Positions 10,499 to 19,049 of a stretch of DNA of 38,915 bases are shown in pieces; the stretch's first letter is position 1; each line of letters starts with the position of its first letter. A program made the position numbers and the translations under genes. Under the pieces are notes generated by a model. That model was not told where the DNA came from. It saw only the letters and a list, made by a program, of their open reading frames with translations, and did not search any database. The DNA comes from JBHENW01 sp046261875 (GTDB lineage: Bacteria > Acidobacteriota > Thermoanaerobaculia > UBA5066 > Gp7-AA6), in contig JBHENW010000126.1 in assembly GCA_046261875.1 (NCBI GenBank), positions 1 through 38,915 of the forward strand, written 5' to 3'.

Positions 10499-11806
10499 AT
10501 GCGACGACATGGCTGGACAGCGGCGTTCCTGCTGAGCGCCTTCCTCGTCGCCGGCGGCTGCGCGACGAACCCGGTGACCGGGAAGTCCCAGATGGTCCTC
10601 ATCTCGGAACAGCAGGAAGTCGAGATGGGCAAGCAGTACTACCCCCTGACCAACCAGATGGGCGAAGGCGTGACCCCGCACCGGGAAATCCAGGCGCTCG
10701 TCCAGCAGGTCGGCCAGAGGATGGCGCAGAACTCCGAGCGCCCCGACCTCCCGTGGGAGTTCAACGTCGTGGACGACAACACGCCGAACGCGTACGCGCT
10801 CCCGGGCGGGAAGATCTCCCTCACCCGCGGCCTGATCTCGAAGATGCAGAACGAGGACCAGCTCGCCTCCGTCCTCGGCCACGAGATCGGTCACGTCACG
10901 GCGCGGCACCAGGTCGTCTCCGCCAGCCGGGACCAGCTGCTCGGCGCCGCGGTCGGCATCGGCAGCGTCGCCCTGCGCGCCGGAGGGGTCGCGGGCGCGG
11001 GGGCGATCGAGATGGCGGCCCAGGTCGGCGCGGCGCTCCTCACCACGAAGTACTCCCGGGACCAGGAGCGGCAGGCCGACGAGCTCGGGATGAAGTACAT
11101 GACGGCGGCGGGCTACAACCCGCGCGCCTTCGTCGAGACGATGCAGATCCTCGCCTCGGCCGCGCAGCGGGAGCCGAGCCAGTTCGAGACGTTGTTCGCT
11201 TCCCACCCGCTCACCTCCGAGCGGATCCAGACCGCCGAGAGCCGGCTCGTGGCTGGTTACACCGAGGCGCAGTCCCGCCAGCCGAAGGTCACGGCTTTCC
11301 AGCGCGCGATCAACCCCCTGAAGGAAGAGGCGCCGGCCTTCGCCCTCGCCGACGAAGCGAGGGAGCTCGCATTGAAGCGGCAACTTCCCGAAGCCGAGCA
11401 ACGGCTCGAGCGGGCCGTCCGCATGGTGCCCCAGTCTCCGATCTTGAACGCGCTCTGGAGCGACACGCTGTACGACCTGCGGCAGTTCGACCGCGCGGAC
11501 CAGGTCTCCGATCGGGCGAACTCGCTCAACCCGGCGCTTTTTTACGCGCGGCTGGTCAATGGCGCGGCCAACTTCCAGCTCCGCAACTACCAGGAATCCA
11601 TGGGCCAGCTGCGCGCCGCGGAAAAGCTGATACCCGGCAATCTTCTCGTCGCCTTCTTCGCCGGCCGGAACTTCGAGGAGACGGGCAACCGGCAGGCCGC
11701 GGCCGAGCAGTACATGAAGGTCGCCCAGGCGACGCAGGGACAGGGCGAGTACGGCCAGTACGCCGTTGCGCGGCTCTCGGAGTGGGGCTACTTGCGGGGC
11801 AGCTGA
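10499..11806 (+). CDS. M48-family lipoprotein metalloprotease with TPR-like C-terminus
   Basis: 435 aa. Signal peptide with lipobox AGGC (lipidated C21), followed by ATNPVTGK, a start typical of M48 outer-membrane or periplasmic proteases (BepA/LoiP type). The zinc site is HEIGH at 128-132 and E190 in ERQADE (190-195). An NAYALPGGKI segment at 97-106 is also family-typical. Residues about 290-430 are helical and TPR-like (repeated AEKLIPGN, FAGRNFEETGNRQAAAEQYMK), as in BepA. BepA-type enzymes clear stalled outer-membrane assembly intermediates; that role here is inference. The start ATG 10499 is fixed by the lipoprotein signal and GGAGGGAG. Its last 19 bp overlap the convergent membrane-protein gene. 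Confidence 0.93.
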   Translation: MRRHGWTAAFLLSAFLVAGGCATNPVTGKSQMVLISEQQEVEMGKQYYPLTNQMGEGVTPHREIQALVQQVGQRMAQNSERPDLPWEFNVVDDNTPNAYALPGGKISLTRGLISKMQNEDQLASVLGHEIGHVTARHQVVSASRDQLLGAAVGIGSVALRAGGVAGAGAIEMAAQVGAALLTTKYSRDQERQADELGMKYMTAAGYNPRAFVETMQILASAAQREPSQFETLFASHPLTSERIQTAESRLVAGYTEAQSRQPKVTAFQRAINPLKEEAPAFALADEARELALKRQLPEAEQRLERAVRMVPQSPILNALWSDTLYDLRQFDRADQVSDRANSLNPALFYARLVNGAANFQLRNYQESMGQLRAAEKLIPGNLLVAFFAGRNFEETGNRQAAAEQYMKVAQATQGQGEYGQYAVARLSEWGYLRGS

Positions 11807-13587
11807 GGCTTCGCGACGACGACGGCCCACTCGCGCCCCCACGCGTCCCGCACCCGCTCGACGACGCGTGAGGGCGCGCCGACCTGCGCGGCGGGCGACA
11901 CGATGGAGAACACGCGGCCCGACCGCGGGGCCGCTCTGCCCAGCCCGTAGCGGGTCGGGCCGTCGGGATCGAGCGCATGCCGGCGTACGGCGCCGTAGGT
12001 GATCGTCGAATGGAGGAGCCGCGGGTCTGCCTCCGTCCTCCCATAGCGCTCCCAACGCAGGGCGGCGCGCGCGATGAGGGTATCGGGCCCGTGGAAGTAG
12101 TCGAACGTCGTCCGCGACTCGCCCCACCGGAAGAGGGCGTCGCGCGCGCCGGCCGCAAAGGAGATGGCCAGGAGGCCGACCGCGGCGAGCGCCGCCTGGC
12201 GCCGCGAAACCCCGCGGACCAGGCCGACGAGCCACAGGATTCCGGCAGCAGCGGCCACCGCCGCGACCGTCGTCAGGTAGGCGTACCGAAAGCCGTTCGG
12301 CAAAGTGGCCTGTCCTCCGGCCACGGAGGCCGCGAAGGCCGCCCCGCCGTGCGCGAGGAGGAATGCGGAGAGATCCTCGCGCGGCGCGAGCAGGGCGCGC
12401 GCCATCGCGGCCGCGACCGGGATTCCGAGGATCCATCCGAGCCTCGAGCGCCCCGGCAGGTCGTTCAATGGAATGGGGTCCGGCAGGAGCCACGGGGCGA
12501 CGAGAGAGTCCGCCGCCGCCGCGAGCGGCGGGAGCAATGATCCCGTTCGCCGCATTTCGAGCAGGACGTTGTGATCCCGCGTCCTCACGAAATACGGGGC
12601 GGTCCGGCCTTCGCGGAAGAGAAAGAGAGGCGCCGCGGTCGCCGCAAAACCCGCCACGAAGAGGACGCCCGCAAGGAGCGAGCGGCGTCCCGGCCTCGCC
12701 GCGCGCGGAGCGGGAGGGCGCGGCCAGAGGATGAGAGCGAGGAGCCCCGCCGCCGCGACCCAGGCCGCCAGATAGACGTGCGCCCCCAGCCCCATGACCG
12801 CGCCGGCGCCCGCGGCCGGCGCGAGGGCGCGACCGCCCGCGCCCGGGAGATGACGGCGGCAGCGCAGCGCCAGAAGGCTCGCGAGGTCCACGATGGGGAC
12901 GAGCGCCATGGCGACCCAGCCCCAGCGCGAGAGGATGAGGTGCCACCGCATGCCGGCCAGGATGAGGGCGACGAGGGCGCCCCCGCCCCGCGGCAGCAGA
13001 GTCCGCCCGAGGAGAGCGCCCGTGACGAGCGAGGCCGCTCCCGCGAGCGCCGCCGGAAGCCGCACGCCGGCGACCGTCGCGCCGGTGAATCGAAGCAGCA
13101 ACCGGTGCGCCTCGAGGTAGAGGACACCAACCGTGCCGTAGGGGTCGGGCACTCCGGAGGGCGCGGGCCGGATGCTGTCGCGGAAGTCGCGCCAGCTTCC
13201 TTCCAGAGTGAGAGCCGGCGTGACGAGAGAGACGTCATCCACCCAGAGCGGAACCGGAATCCGGTCCAGCCAGGCGAAACGCGCGAGGACACCGAAAAGG
13301 ATGGCGGCACCGGTCAGCGCCGCGAGCGCGCCGCGCCTCAGGGCCATGGGCTCGGGCGCCGCGCGCGCCCGGGCCCCCCGCCCCCAGAGAAGGAAGAGCG
13401 CCGCGGCGAGTCCTCCGGCGGCGGCGGTCGCGGCGGTCAGGGCCCACCCCAGCAATAGCCGCGGCAGGGCCCATGAGGGATCCGGGTCGACGAGGAGCGA
13501 GGGCCGGATCGCCCGGACGAGGTCCACCCCGACGACGAGGGAGACGAGCAGCCCGGCGAGGACGGCGGCGCCGCGCGCGCCCCTCAT
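11788..13587 (-). CDS. multi-pass membrane protein, probable GT-C glycosyltransferase
   Basis: 599 aa with roughly 11-12 hydrophobic segments (about 5-25, 45-68, 88-107, then many from 150 to 480) and a C-terminal periplasmic tail of about 130 residues. An acidic pair in the first large loop (WVDD, D117-D118) followed by a region leading to the next membrane helix is the layout of PMT/ArnT-like GT-C transferases, which use polyprenyl-phosphate sugars. I recognise no more specific family and no partner glycosylation gene. ATG 13587 lies 1 nt from a perfect hairpin. It is downstream of the FHA gene (88 nt) and tail-to-tail with the M48 gene, sharing 19 bp. An uncharacterised membrane protein is the alternative. 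Confidence 0.7.
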   Translation of the reverse strand: MRGARGAAVLAGLLVSLVVGVDLVRAIRPSLLVDPDPSWALPRLLLGWALTAATAAAGGLAAALFLLWGRGARARAAPEPMALRRGALAALTGAAILFGVLARFAWLDRIPVPLWVDDVSLVTPALTLEGSWRDFRDSIRPAPSGVPDPYGTVGVLYLEAHRLLLRFTGATVAGVRLPAALAGAASLVTGALLGRTLLPRGGGALVALILAGMRWHLILSRWGWVAMALVPIVDLASLLALRCRRHLPGAGGRALAPAAGAGAVMGLGAHVYLAAWVAAAGLLALILWPRPPAPRAARPGRRSLLAGVLFVAGFAATAAPLFLFREGRTAPYFVRTRDHNVLLEMRRTGSLLPPLAAAADSLVAPWLLPDPIPLNDLPGRSRLGWILGIPVAAAMARALLAPREDLSAFLLAHGGAAFAASVAGGQATLPNGFRYAYLTTVAAVAAAAGILWLVGLVRGVSRRQAALAAVGLLAISFAAGARDALFRWGESRTTFDYFHGPDTLIARAALRWERYGRTEADPRLLHSTITYGAVRRHALDPDGPTRYGLGRAAPRSGRVFSIVSPAAQVGAPSRVVERVRDAWGREWAVVVAKPQLPRK

Positions 13588-13588
13588 C

Positions 13589-13613
13589 GCGACCGGAGAT
13601 CTCCTCCGGTCGC
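13589..13613 (-). promoter_or_regulatory. perfect hairpin abutting the start of the GT-C-like gene
   Basis: 10-bp perfect arms, GCGACCGGAG and CTCCGGTCGC, with a 5-nt loop, ending one base before ATG 13587. On the minus strand the only purine-rich ribosome-site candidate (GGAGGAGA) lies in the 5' arm and loop, about 15 nt from the ATG. A regulatory or operator role is possible. Confidence 0.45.
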
Positions 13614-13675
13614 CCCGGGCGGGACGGCGGCGGGAAGTCGGGCCGGGCGCGAGGGAAGCCCCGCGCCGCGTGCCC

Positions 13676-14200
13676 TCACTTCTGAAAGAAGAGGAAGAGG
13701 TTGACCGCGGACGGTCCGAGGGAGAAGAAGTCGCCCGAGCGCAGCGGAAGCGCGCAGTCGTCTTCGGAGATTCCGGCGAGGTCGTCCGGCACCGGAATCG
13801 GCTCGCCGTTCAAATAGGTCCCGCACGTCGAGCGCATGTCGATGAGCCGGTAGTCGGCCTCGTCGCGCAGCAGCCGGCGGCGCACCTTCGCATGCAGGCG
13901 GGAGACCTCCGTGTTGAGGAAAGCGTCGGGCGAGGAGACGCGGAAACCGCTGACCGGCATGTCCACGCCGATGAACTCCGGGACCTCGCGGCCGATGAGG
14001 AGCTCCTCGAAGTCGAGCTTCACGAGGCCGGCGTTGTACGGCCCCAACCCGAGCAGGTAATAGCCCGACTTGAGGCGGAGGAGGGTTTTCTCGAGCCGGC
14101 TGGACATCCCGACCATGCCGTTGTCGACGAACGACATGACGTCGCGCTGCCGCGACTCGAGCGCCTCGCGGCAGATGGCCGAGTAGAGGTCATCGGTCAC
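13676..14200 (-). CDS. FHA-domain protein
   Basis: 174 aa. The C-terminal two thirds is a forkhead-associated phosphothreonine-binding domain: LLIGRE (67-72), VSRLHAKV (99-106, conserved Ser/Arg/His) and DMRSTCGTYLNG (121-132, conserved Thr/Asn/Gly). The N-terminal 55 residues are helical with no recognised domain. Soluble, no signal peptide. FHA proteins read Ser/Thr-kinase signals; no kinase is present in the window. GTG 14200 is preceded by GAGG 6 nt upstream. It sits 34 nt after the VIT gene on the same strand and 88 nt before the GT-C gene, probably in one transcript. Confidence 0.85.
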   Translation of the reverse strand: MTDDLYSAICREALESRQRDVMSFVDNGMVGMSSRLEKTLLRLKSGYYLLGLGPYNAGLVKLDFEELLIGREVPEFIGVDMPVSGFRVSSPDAFLNTEVSRLHAKVRRRLLRDEADYRLIDMRSTCGTYLNGEPIPVPDDLAGISEDDCALPLRSGDFFSLGPSAVNLFLFFQK

Positions 14201-14234
14201 GGGTCACCTCGCTACCACTTTGGTGGCGATCCCT

Positions 14235-14972
14235 TCAGAGGGTCGCGATCGCCGCCGAGATGGCATAACAGAACATTGCTCCTGCCAGTCCTAAACCGGC
14301 CATTTCCGCTCCGGATTTCCACCACGACCGGGCGGAGAGCCGGCTCTTGGCGGCCCCCACGGCGAACAAGACGAGCGCCGTCAGCGCCATGGACACGACG
14401 AGCGCGACTCTCCGGTCGAACAGGAAATAGGGCACGAGGGGAAACGCCGCCCCGACGACGTAGGAGAGCCCGACTCCGAGGCCGGCGCGGTACGGAGAGA
14501 CGAAGGCGCTCTGGGTAAAGCCCAGCTCCTCGTGCATCATGATCTTCAGCCACCGGTCCTTGTCGGCCGTGATCCGCCCCACGACCATCTCGAGCTCGTC
14601 CCCTTCGAAGCCCTTGGCCCGGTAGATCTGCCGGATCTCCTCTCGCTCCTCTTCCGGCATCTCGCGGATTTCCATCTTTTCGCGGGCGAGCTCGCGCTCG
14701 TAGTACTCCCGCTCGGACTTGGCCGCGAGGAAAGCCCCGAGGCCCATCGACGTGCCGCCCGCGAACATCTCGGCGACGCCCGCGAGGATGATCGACCTGT
14801 GGGAGGGGAGCGAAGCGGAGACCCCGGCGACGAAGGCGAGAAACCCGACGAGGCCGTCTGAGGAGCCCAGGACGAGGTCGCCGAGCAGCCCTCCGGCCCC
14901 GGAGTGATGCCATGCCTCGGGACGCTGGGAAGGGGGAGGATGGATGAGAGCCTGCTGCGGGCGAGAGCTCAC
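14235..14972 (-). CDS. VIT1/CCC1-family iron/manganese transporter
   Basis: 245 aa. The membrane core opens with GDLVLGSSDGLVGFLAFVAGVSA (split near residues 31-53; D39 is the conserved family aspartate), then AEMFAGGTSMGLGAFLA (67-83). A Glu-rich cytoplasmic helical metal-binding region (about 86-150: SEREYYERE, EIREMPEEEREEI, MMHEELG) separates helix 2 from helices 3-5. That is the VIT architecture, known to exchange Fe2+ or Mn2+ against protons. The GTG 14972 start follows TATACT by 6 nt, without Shine-Dalgarno. Substrate is inferred from family. It lies between uvrD and the FHA gene, 36 and 34 nt apart. Confidence 0.9.
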   Translation of the reverse strand: MSSRPQQALIHPPPSQRPEAWHHSGAGGLLGDLVLGSSDGLVGFLAFVAGVSASLPSHRSIILAGVAEMFAGGTSMGLGAFLAAKSEREYYERELAREKMEIREMPEEEREEIRQIYRAKGFEGDELEMVVGRITADKDRWLKIMMHEELGFTQSAFVSPYRAGLGVGLSYVVGAAFPLVPYFLFDRRVALVVSMALTALVLFAVGAAKSRLSARSWWKSGAEMAGLGLAGAMFCYAISAAIATL

Positions 14973-14978
14973 CAGGAA

Positions 14979-14984
14979 AGTATA
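14979..14984 (-). promoter_or_regulatory. -10-like TATACT, 6 nt before the VIT-family GTG
   Basis: TATACT (5/6 to consensus), TTCCTG, GTG. Transcription would begin at the start codon. No -35 is evident. Confidence 0.5.
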
Positions 14985-15008
14985 GGGGATCGTGGTGCGG
15001 ATGGGTGC

Positions 15009-17045
15009 TCAGTTCACCGGCCCCTCCTTCATCATCGTTGCCTCCTCGGGCACCGCCTCCATCTCGATGGTCCAACGCTCGTAGACGCTCTCGGGAAGCT
15101 CCGCGACGAAACGCGATGGCTCCAGGATGACGTCCACGCCGTAGCGGTCCCGCGCGAGCATCGGATAGACGAGGGCGACTTCGTTCTTCGCCCTCGTCAC
15201 GGCGACGTAGAAGAGACGCCGTTCCTCCTCCAAACCTTCCGCGGTCCCGACCGAGCGGTAGCTCGGGAACCGTCCTTCGGAAAGCCCCATCACGATGACA
15301 CGGTTCCACTCGAGCCCCTTCGCCTGGTGGACGGTCGAGAGGATCACGCGATCGTCCTCCGGACCGCGCGCGACGACGTCCTCGCCGGAGAGCTCGTTGT
15401 AGAGCGTGACCTCGTCGAGGAACGCGGGAAGGGAATCGTAAGGCTGCGCGAACTGGGCGAATTGCTCCAGGTCGTCCAGCCGCGCGTCTCCGTTGGGAAA
15501 GCGGGCGCGGGCATAGTCCCGGTAAACGTCCTCGACGACGACCCGGATCGCCTCGGCGGGCGCCGAACGGATCGAAGGGGACTCGATCCGCGCGAGCAGC
15601 GCCTGCATCGCGCGGAGCGACGCGTCCGCGCCCCGCGGAAGCGCGACCCCCTCCCCCTGCGCTTTCCGGAAGGCGGCGAGAGGATCCGGACGCTCTTTGA
15701 TCGCGTCCCAGACCGCCGCCGCCGTCTTTTCACCGACCCGCGGGAAGAGCTTCAGGACGCGCTTCCACGACAGCTCGTCTTTCGGGTTCACGACGATGCG
15801 CAGGAAAGCGAGGACGTCCTTGACGTGGCGCTGCTCGAAGAACCGGGTGCCGGAGCGGATCTCGTACGGGATCCCCCGCCGGGTCAACTCGATCTGGAGC
15901 TCGAGGGCCTGGTAGTGCGCGCGGTAGAGCACGGCGAGGTCGGCCAGCTTGTCCCCTTCGTCGTGCCATTCGAGCAGCCGCTGGGCGACGAAGCGCGCCT
16001 GGTCCGGGATGTCCGGGAGCGGCACGACGGCGGGCATCGGGCCGGCCGCCTGCGCGGCGCGGAGCTCCTTCTCGAACTGCCGCTCGTTGTGGGCGATCGA
16101 GGCATTGGCCAGCGTGAGGATCTCGGGGGTTGACCGATAGTTCATCGTCAGCCGGAAGGTCTTCGCGTCCGGATAGCGTTCGGGGAATCCGAGGATGTTC
16201 GCGAAGGAGGCGCCGCGGAAGGAGTAGATCGCCTGCGCATCGTCGCCGACGACGGTCACGTTGCGCCGGATCTTCGCCATCCCGTCCACGATCTCGCCCT
16301 GCAGCGCGTTGGTGTCCTGGTATTCGTCCACGAGGACGTGCTCGTACGAGCCGGCGAGCTGACGGCCCGCTTCGGGGTTCTCCTGGAGCAAGCGCTTCCA
16401 GAAGAGGAGGAGGTCGTCGTAGTCGCACGCCCCGGCCAGCCGCTTGCGCTCGCGGTAGCGGCCGAGGACCGCGACGATCTCCTCCTCGAGCGCGGCAAAG
16501 TGCGGCGCACGCTCGGCGAGGACCTCCGTGAAGGGGCGGCGCGTGTTGATGGTGTAGGAGTAGAGGTCGAGGAGGACATCGCCCTTGGGAAAACGCTGCT
16601 CGAAGACCTTGACCTTCCGATCCGACACGGACGCTTCGAGCATTTCGCGCGAGTCTTCGGGATCGAGGATCGTGAAGTTCTGCGGCAGCCCGATCTTCGG
16701 CCCGAACCGGCGGAGGAGGCGGTTCCCGACGGAATGGAAGGTCCCTCCGGCCAGCCGGCGGGTATCCACGGTCAGGAGGGCCTCGACCCGGCGCAGCATC
16801 TCCCGGGCCGCCTTGTTCGTGAACGTCAGCAGGAGGATGCGCGAGGGGTCCGTGCCCGATTCGATCAGGCGCGAGACCCGATAGACGAGGGTCCGCGTCT
16901 TGCCGGAGCCCGCGCCGGCGATCACGAGGAGGGGGCCGGACCCGGCCAGAACGACCTCCCGCTGCTCCTCGTTGAGCTCCCGGTCGTAGTCCACCCGGTA
17001 GGTCTTGAGGCCCACCGGCTTCTTGAGGACGTAACGCCGCTCCAC
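15009..17045 (-). CDS. UvrD/PcrA-type SF1 DNA helicase
   Basis: 678 aa. A 3'-5' DNA helicase for repair or replication-fork work. Motifs in order: GAGSGKT (44-50, Walker A), LTFTNKAA (motif Ia), VDEYQDTN (motif II), GDDAQAIYSFRGA (motif III), MNYRS (motif IV), STVHQAKGLEW (motif V) and LFYVAVTRAK (motif VI). It is slightly shorter than E. coli UvrD at the C-terminus and lacks a long tail, so a more exact name (UvrD, PcrA, Rep) is not assured. The GTG 17045 start follows TACACT by 7 nt with no Shine-Dalgarno. Copy C of the composite repeat lies immediately upstream. It is divergent from the Spy-like gene. Confidence 0.93.
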   Translation of the reverse strand: MERRYVLKKPVGLKTYRVDYDRELNEEQREVVLAGSGPLLVIAGAGSGKTRTLVYRVSRLIESGTDPSRILLLTFTNKAAREMLRRVEALLTVDTRRLAGGTFHSVGNRLLRRFGPKIGLPQNFTILDPEDSREMLEASVSDRKVKVFEQRFPKGDVLLDLYSYTINTRRPFTEVLAERAPHFAALEEEIVAVLGRYRERKRLAGACDYDDLLLFWKRLLQENPEAGRQLAGSYEHVLVDEYQDTNALQGEIVDGMAKIRRNVTVVGDDAQAIYSFRGASFANILGFPERYPDAKTFRLTMNYRSTPEILTLANASIAHNERQFEKELRAAQAAGPMPAVVPLPDIPDQARFVAQRLLEWHDEGDKLADLAVLYRAHYQALELQIELTRRGIPYEIRSGTRFFEQRHVKDVLAFLRIVVNPKDELSWKRVLKLFPRVGEKTAAAVWDAIKERPDPLAAFRKAQGEGVALPRGADASLRAMQALLARIESPSIRSAPAEAIRVVVEDVYRDYARARFPNGDARLDDLEQFAQFAQPYDSLPAFLDEVTLYNELSGEDVVARGPEDDRVILSTVHQAKGLEWNRVIVMGLSEGRFPSYRSVGTAEGLEEERRLFYVAVTRAKNEVALVYPMLARDRYGVDVILEPSRFVAELPESVYERWTIEMEAVPEEATMMKEGPVN

Positions 17046-17052
17046 GGCCGGG

Positions 17053-17058
17053 AGTGTA
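17053..17058 (-). promoter_or_regulatory. -10-like TACACT, 7 nt before the uvrD-type GTG
   Basis: TACACT, CCCGGCC, GTG on the minus strand. There is no ribosome site between them. It lies between composite repeat copy C and the gene. Confidence 0.45.
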
Positions 17059-17063
17059 ACGTC

Positions 17064-17214
17064 GCTTGCGCTCCCGCGGCGCGAGGCTCATCCCACGTCG
17101 GCTTCGCTTGCTCGGCTGCCCCTCGCTGGCGCTCCGCCAGGGACCGGGCGGAGACTCCTCGCGCCGCGAACGGGAGCCAGGCACCGGGCGGAGACTCCTC
17201 GCGCCGCGAACGGC
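17064..17214 (-). repeat. composite intergenic repeat, copy C (upstream of uvrD)
   Basis: Read on the minus strand: two tandem left arms (core complements at 17197-17208 and 17157-17168, period 40 bp, about 31 bp identical). Next is an insert with a perfect hairpin CTGGCG/CGCCAG (17126-17140), then the right arm with GAGCCTCGCGCCGCGGGAGCG (core 17075-17086). The uvrD -10 and start follow. It fills most of the 256-nt gap between uvrD and the divergent Spy-like gene. Confidence 0.7.
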
Positions 17215-17301
17215 AAGGGGTCCTCCCGTAATCCTTTCGGCCGCTCGGTCGTTCTGAGAGTGGGCCCGGATGGTCCGGGTATCCGGCAGGAGCTTTCGAA
17301 G

Positions 17302-17763
17302 ATGACCTCACGCATCCGATTTCGCAACTTTCTCGCCGCTTCCCTCGTTCTTCTGGCGACGGGCGGCGTTCTGGGAGGCGTCCTCCTGGCCCACGACGGG
17401 CGGGGCGCCGCCGGCCTCCACATCCTCGGGGGCATGGCGCGCCACCTCGATCTGACCGAAGACCAGAAAACCCGCATCCGGGGGATCTACGAGTCGCGTT
17501 CCGTCCAGATCCAGGAGCAGCGGGAGGCCAGGCGCAACGCCCGCCGCGCCCTCACGGAGGCCATGCATGCCGCGCAGCGCGACGAGGCGGTCATCCGCGC
17601 GCGGGCGGCGGAGCTGGGCCGCGTGACCGGCGAAGGCGCGGTCCTCTTCTCGCGGATCCGAGCGGAGATCGCCCCGCTGCTCACCGACGAGCAGCGCCAG
17701 AAGCTCGCCGACATGAAGGGAAAGGTGCGGGAACGCCGGGGACGCCGCGGCGACCGGTTCTGA
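17302..17763 (+). CDS. Spy/CpxP-like periplasmic LTxxQ protein
   Basis: 153 aa from ATG 17302, chosen because CAGGAG lies 9 nt upstream and the signal sequence (MTSRIRFRNF plus hydrophobic to about residue 30) starts there. The mature part is all-helical and basic, with two LTxxQ motifs: LTEDQ (51-55) and LTDEQ (127-131), the hallmark of Spy, CpxP and ZraP. These are periplasmic chaperones or stress/metal sensors' accessory proteins. The C-terminus is Arg-rich. No two-component system is adjacent. It probably leads into aroC, 51 nt downstream, although aroC has its own -10. Confidence 0.85.
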   Translation: MTSRIRFRNFLAASLVLLATGGVLGGVLLAHDGRGAAGLHILGGMARHLDLTEDQKTRIRGIYESRSVQIQEQREARRNARRALTEAMHAAQRDEAVIRARAAELGRVTGEGAVLFSRIRAEIAPLLTDEQRQKLADMKGKVRERRGRRGDRF

Positions 17764-17802
17764 GCCGCAACCGCCGCTGATTCCGGGGCGCGACGGGGGA
17801 AC

Positions 17803-17808
17803 TAGACT
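17803..17808 (+). promoter_or_regulatory. -10-like TAGACT, 6 nt before the aroC GTG
   Basis: TAGACT, TCCCCC, GTG 17815. There is no Shine-Dalgarno in the spacer; the GGGGGA stretch lies upstream of the hexamer. A weak TTCCGG is 16 nt further up. Confidence 0.45.
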
Positions 17809-17814
17809 TCCCCC

Positions 17815-18999
17815 GTGGCGCTCCACCTTTTGACCGCCGGCGAATCCCACGGTCCCCGGCTGACCGCCATCCTCGAGGGAATCCCGGCCGGTCTGCGCAT
17901 CGACCCTTCTTTCGTGGACGCGGAGCTCGCGCGCCGCCAGCACGGATACGGGCGCGGTGGGCGGATGAAGATCGAGAACGACCGGGCGCGCTTCGAGGGA
18001 GGAGTGCGCGGCGGGATCACGCTCGGCTCCCCGATCGCCATCGGCATCGAGAACCGAGATTTCTCCAACTGGACCGCCGTCATGGATCCGCTCGAGACGG
18101 CCCCGGGGGCTTCCGCCGGGAAGCGCGTGACGCGCCCGCGGCCGGGGCACGCCGACCTGGCCGGCGGGATGAAGTTCGGAGCCGCGGACCTCCGCAACGT
18201 GCTCGAGCGGGCCTCGGCCCGCGAGACGGCCGCCCGCGTCGCGGCGGGCGCCGTCTGCAAGCTGCTGCTCCGGGACTGCGCCGTGGAGGTCCGAAGCGGC
18301 GTGCTGTCCCTCGGCGCCGTGAGGGACGAAACCTCCGCGCGCTCCTTCGAGGTTCTCGCGGCGGTTCGGGACGACTCGCCGCTGCGTGCGGTCGATGCCG
18401 CGCTGGAGACCGAGATGGTGCGCGCCGTGGACGCCGCCCGGCGGGAAGGCGACTCCCTCGGCGGGACGATCCTCGTGGCCGCCCGCGGCGTCCCGGCGGG
18501 ACTCGGCTCCTTTGCGAGCTGGGACCGCAAGCTCGACGGCCGGATCGGACAGGCGATGCTCTCGATCCCCGCGGTCAAGGCGGTCGAGTTCGGCTCGGCG
18601 CTGCAGGCGGCGGCCGGCCCAGGCTCCCGGGCGCACGACGAGATCGAGCCCGCTCCCGGAGGCGGCCTGCGGCGTCGGAGCAACCGCGCCGGCGGACTGG
18701 AAGCGGGGGTGACCAACGGCGAAGAGATCATCGTCGTCGTGACGATGAAGCCGATCTCGACCCTCGCGCGCGGCCTGGACTCCGTGGACCTGGCGACCGG
18801 GGAGCCGTCGCGCTCCGCCTATGAACGGAGCGACGTGACCGCCGTGCCCGCCTGCGGGGTGATCGCGGAGGGCATGCTGGCTTTCGTGCTCGCCGACGCG
18901 CTCCTGGAGACGCTCGGGAACGACCGGATGGAGGACGTCCTCTCGCGTCTGGCCGCGCACCGGGAGCGTGTCCGCGGCTACACTCTGGCGAAACCGTAA
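17815..18999 (+). CDS. aroC: chorismate synthase
   Basis: 394 aa. Catalyses the last shikimate-pathway step, 5-enolpyruvylshikimate-3-phosphate to chorismate, with reduced FMN. Seen: TAGESHGP near the N-terminus (residues 7-14), ARRQHGYGRGGRM, then RPRPGHADLAG, ERASARETAARVAAGA, and the C-terminal GGLEAGVTNGE and RSDVTAVPA-type segment (ERSDVTAVPACGVI). These are the family signatures and the length is normal. GTG 17815 is directly at the family N-terminus. The DAHP synthase gene at the far right of the window catalyses the first step of the same pathway, but the two are 19 kb apart. Confidence 0.96.
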   Translation: MALHLLTAGESHGPRLTAILEGIPAGLRIDPSFVDAELARRQHGYGRGGRMKIENDRARFEGGVRGGITLGSPIAIGIENRDFSNWTAVMDPLETAPGASAGKRVTRPRPGHADLAGGMKFGAADLRNVLERASARETAARVAAGAVCKLLLRDCAVEVRSGVLSLGAVRDETSARSFEVLAAVRDDSPLRAVDAALETEMVRAVDAARREGDSLGGTILVAARGVPAGLGSFASWDRKLDGRIGQAMLSIPAVKAVEFGSALQAAAGPGSRAHDEIEPAPGGGLRRRSNRAGGLEAGVTNGEEIIVVVTMKPISTLARGLDSVDLATGEPSRSAYERSDVTAVPACGVIAEGMLAFVLADALLETLGNDRMEDVLSRLAAHRERVRGYTLAKP

Positions 19000-19026
19000 G
19001 TCGGCAGTCGAGAGTCGGGAGTCGTG
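18999..19026 (+). repeat. heptamer tandem repeat at the aroC stop codon
   Basis: Four units AGTCGNN: AGTCGGC, AGTCGAG, AGTCGGG, AGTCGTG. The first base is the last base of the aroC TAA stop. It lies in the 50-nt gap before the alpha-2-macroglobulin gene. Confidence 0.7.
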
Positions 19027-19049
19027 GAAGGAGAACTCCAACGCGAGCC

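Noticed and set aside
10457..12946. Long minus-strand frame spanning the M48 gene and part of the GT-C gene
   Set aside because: No motif; conflicts with two well-supported genes.
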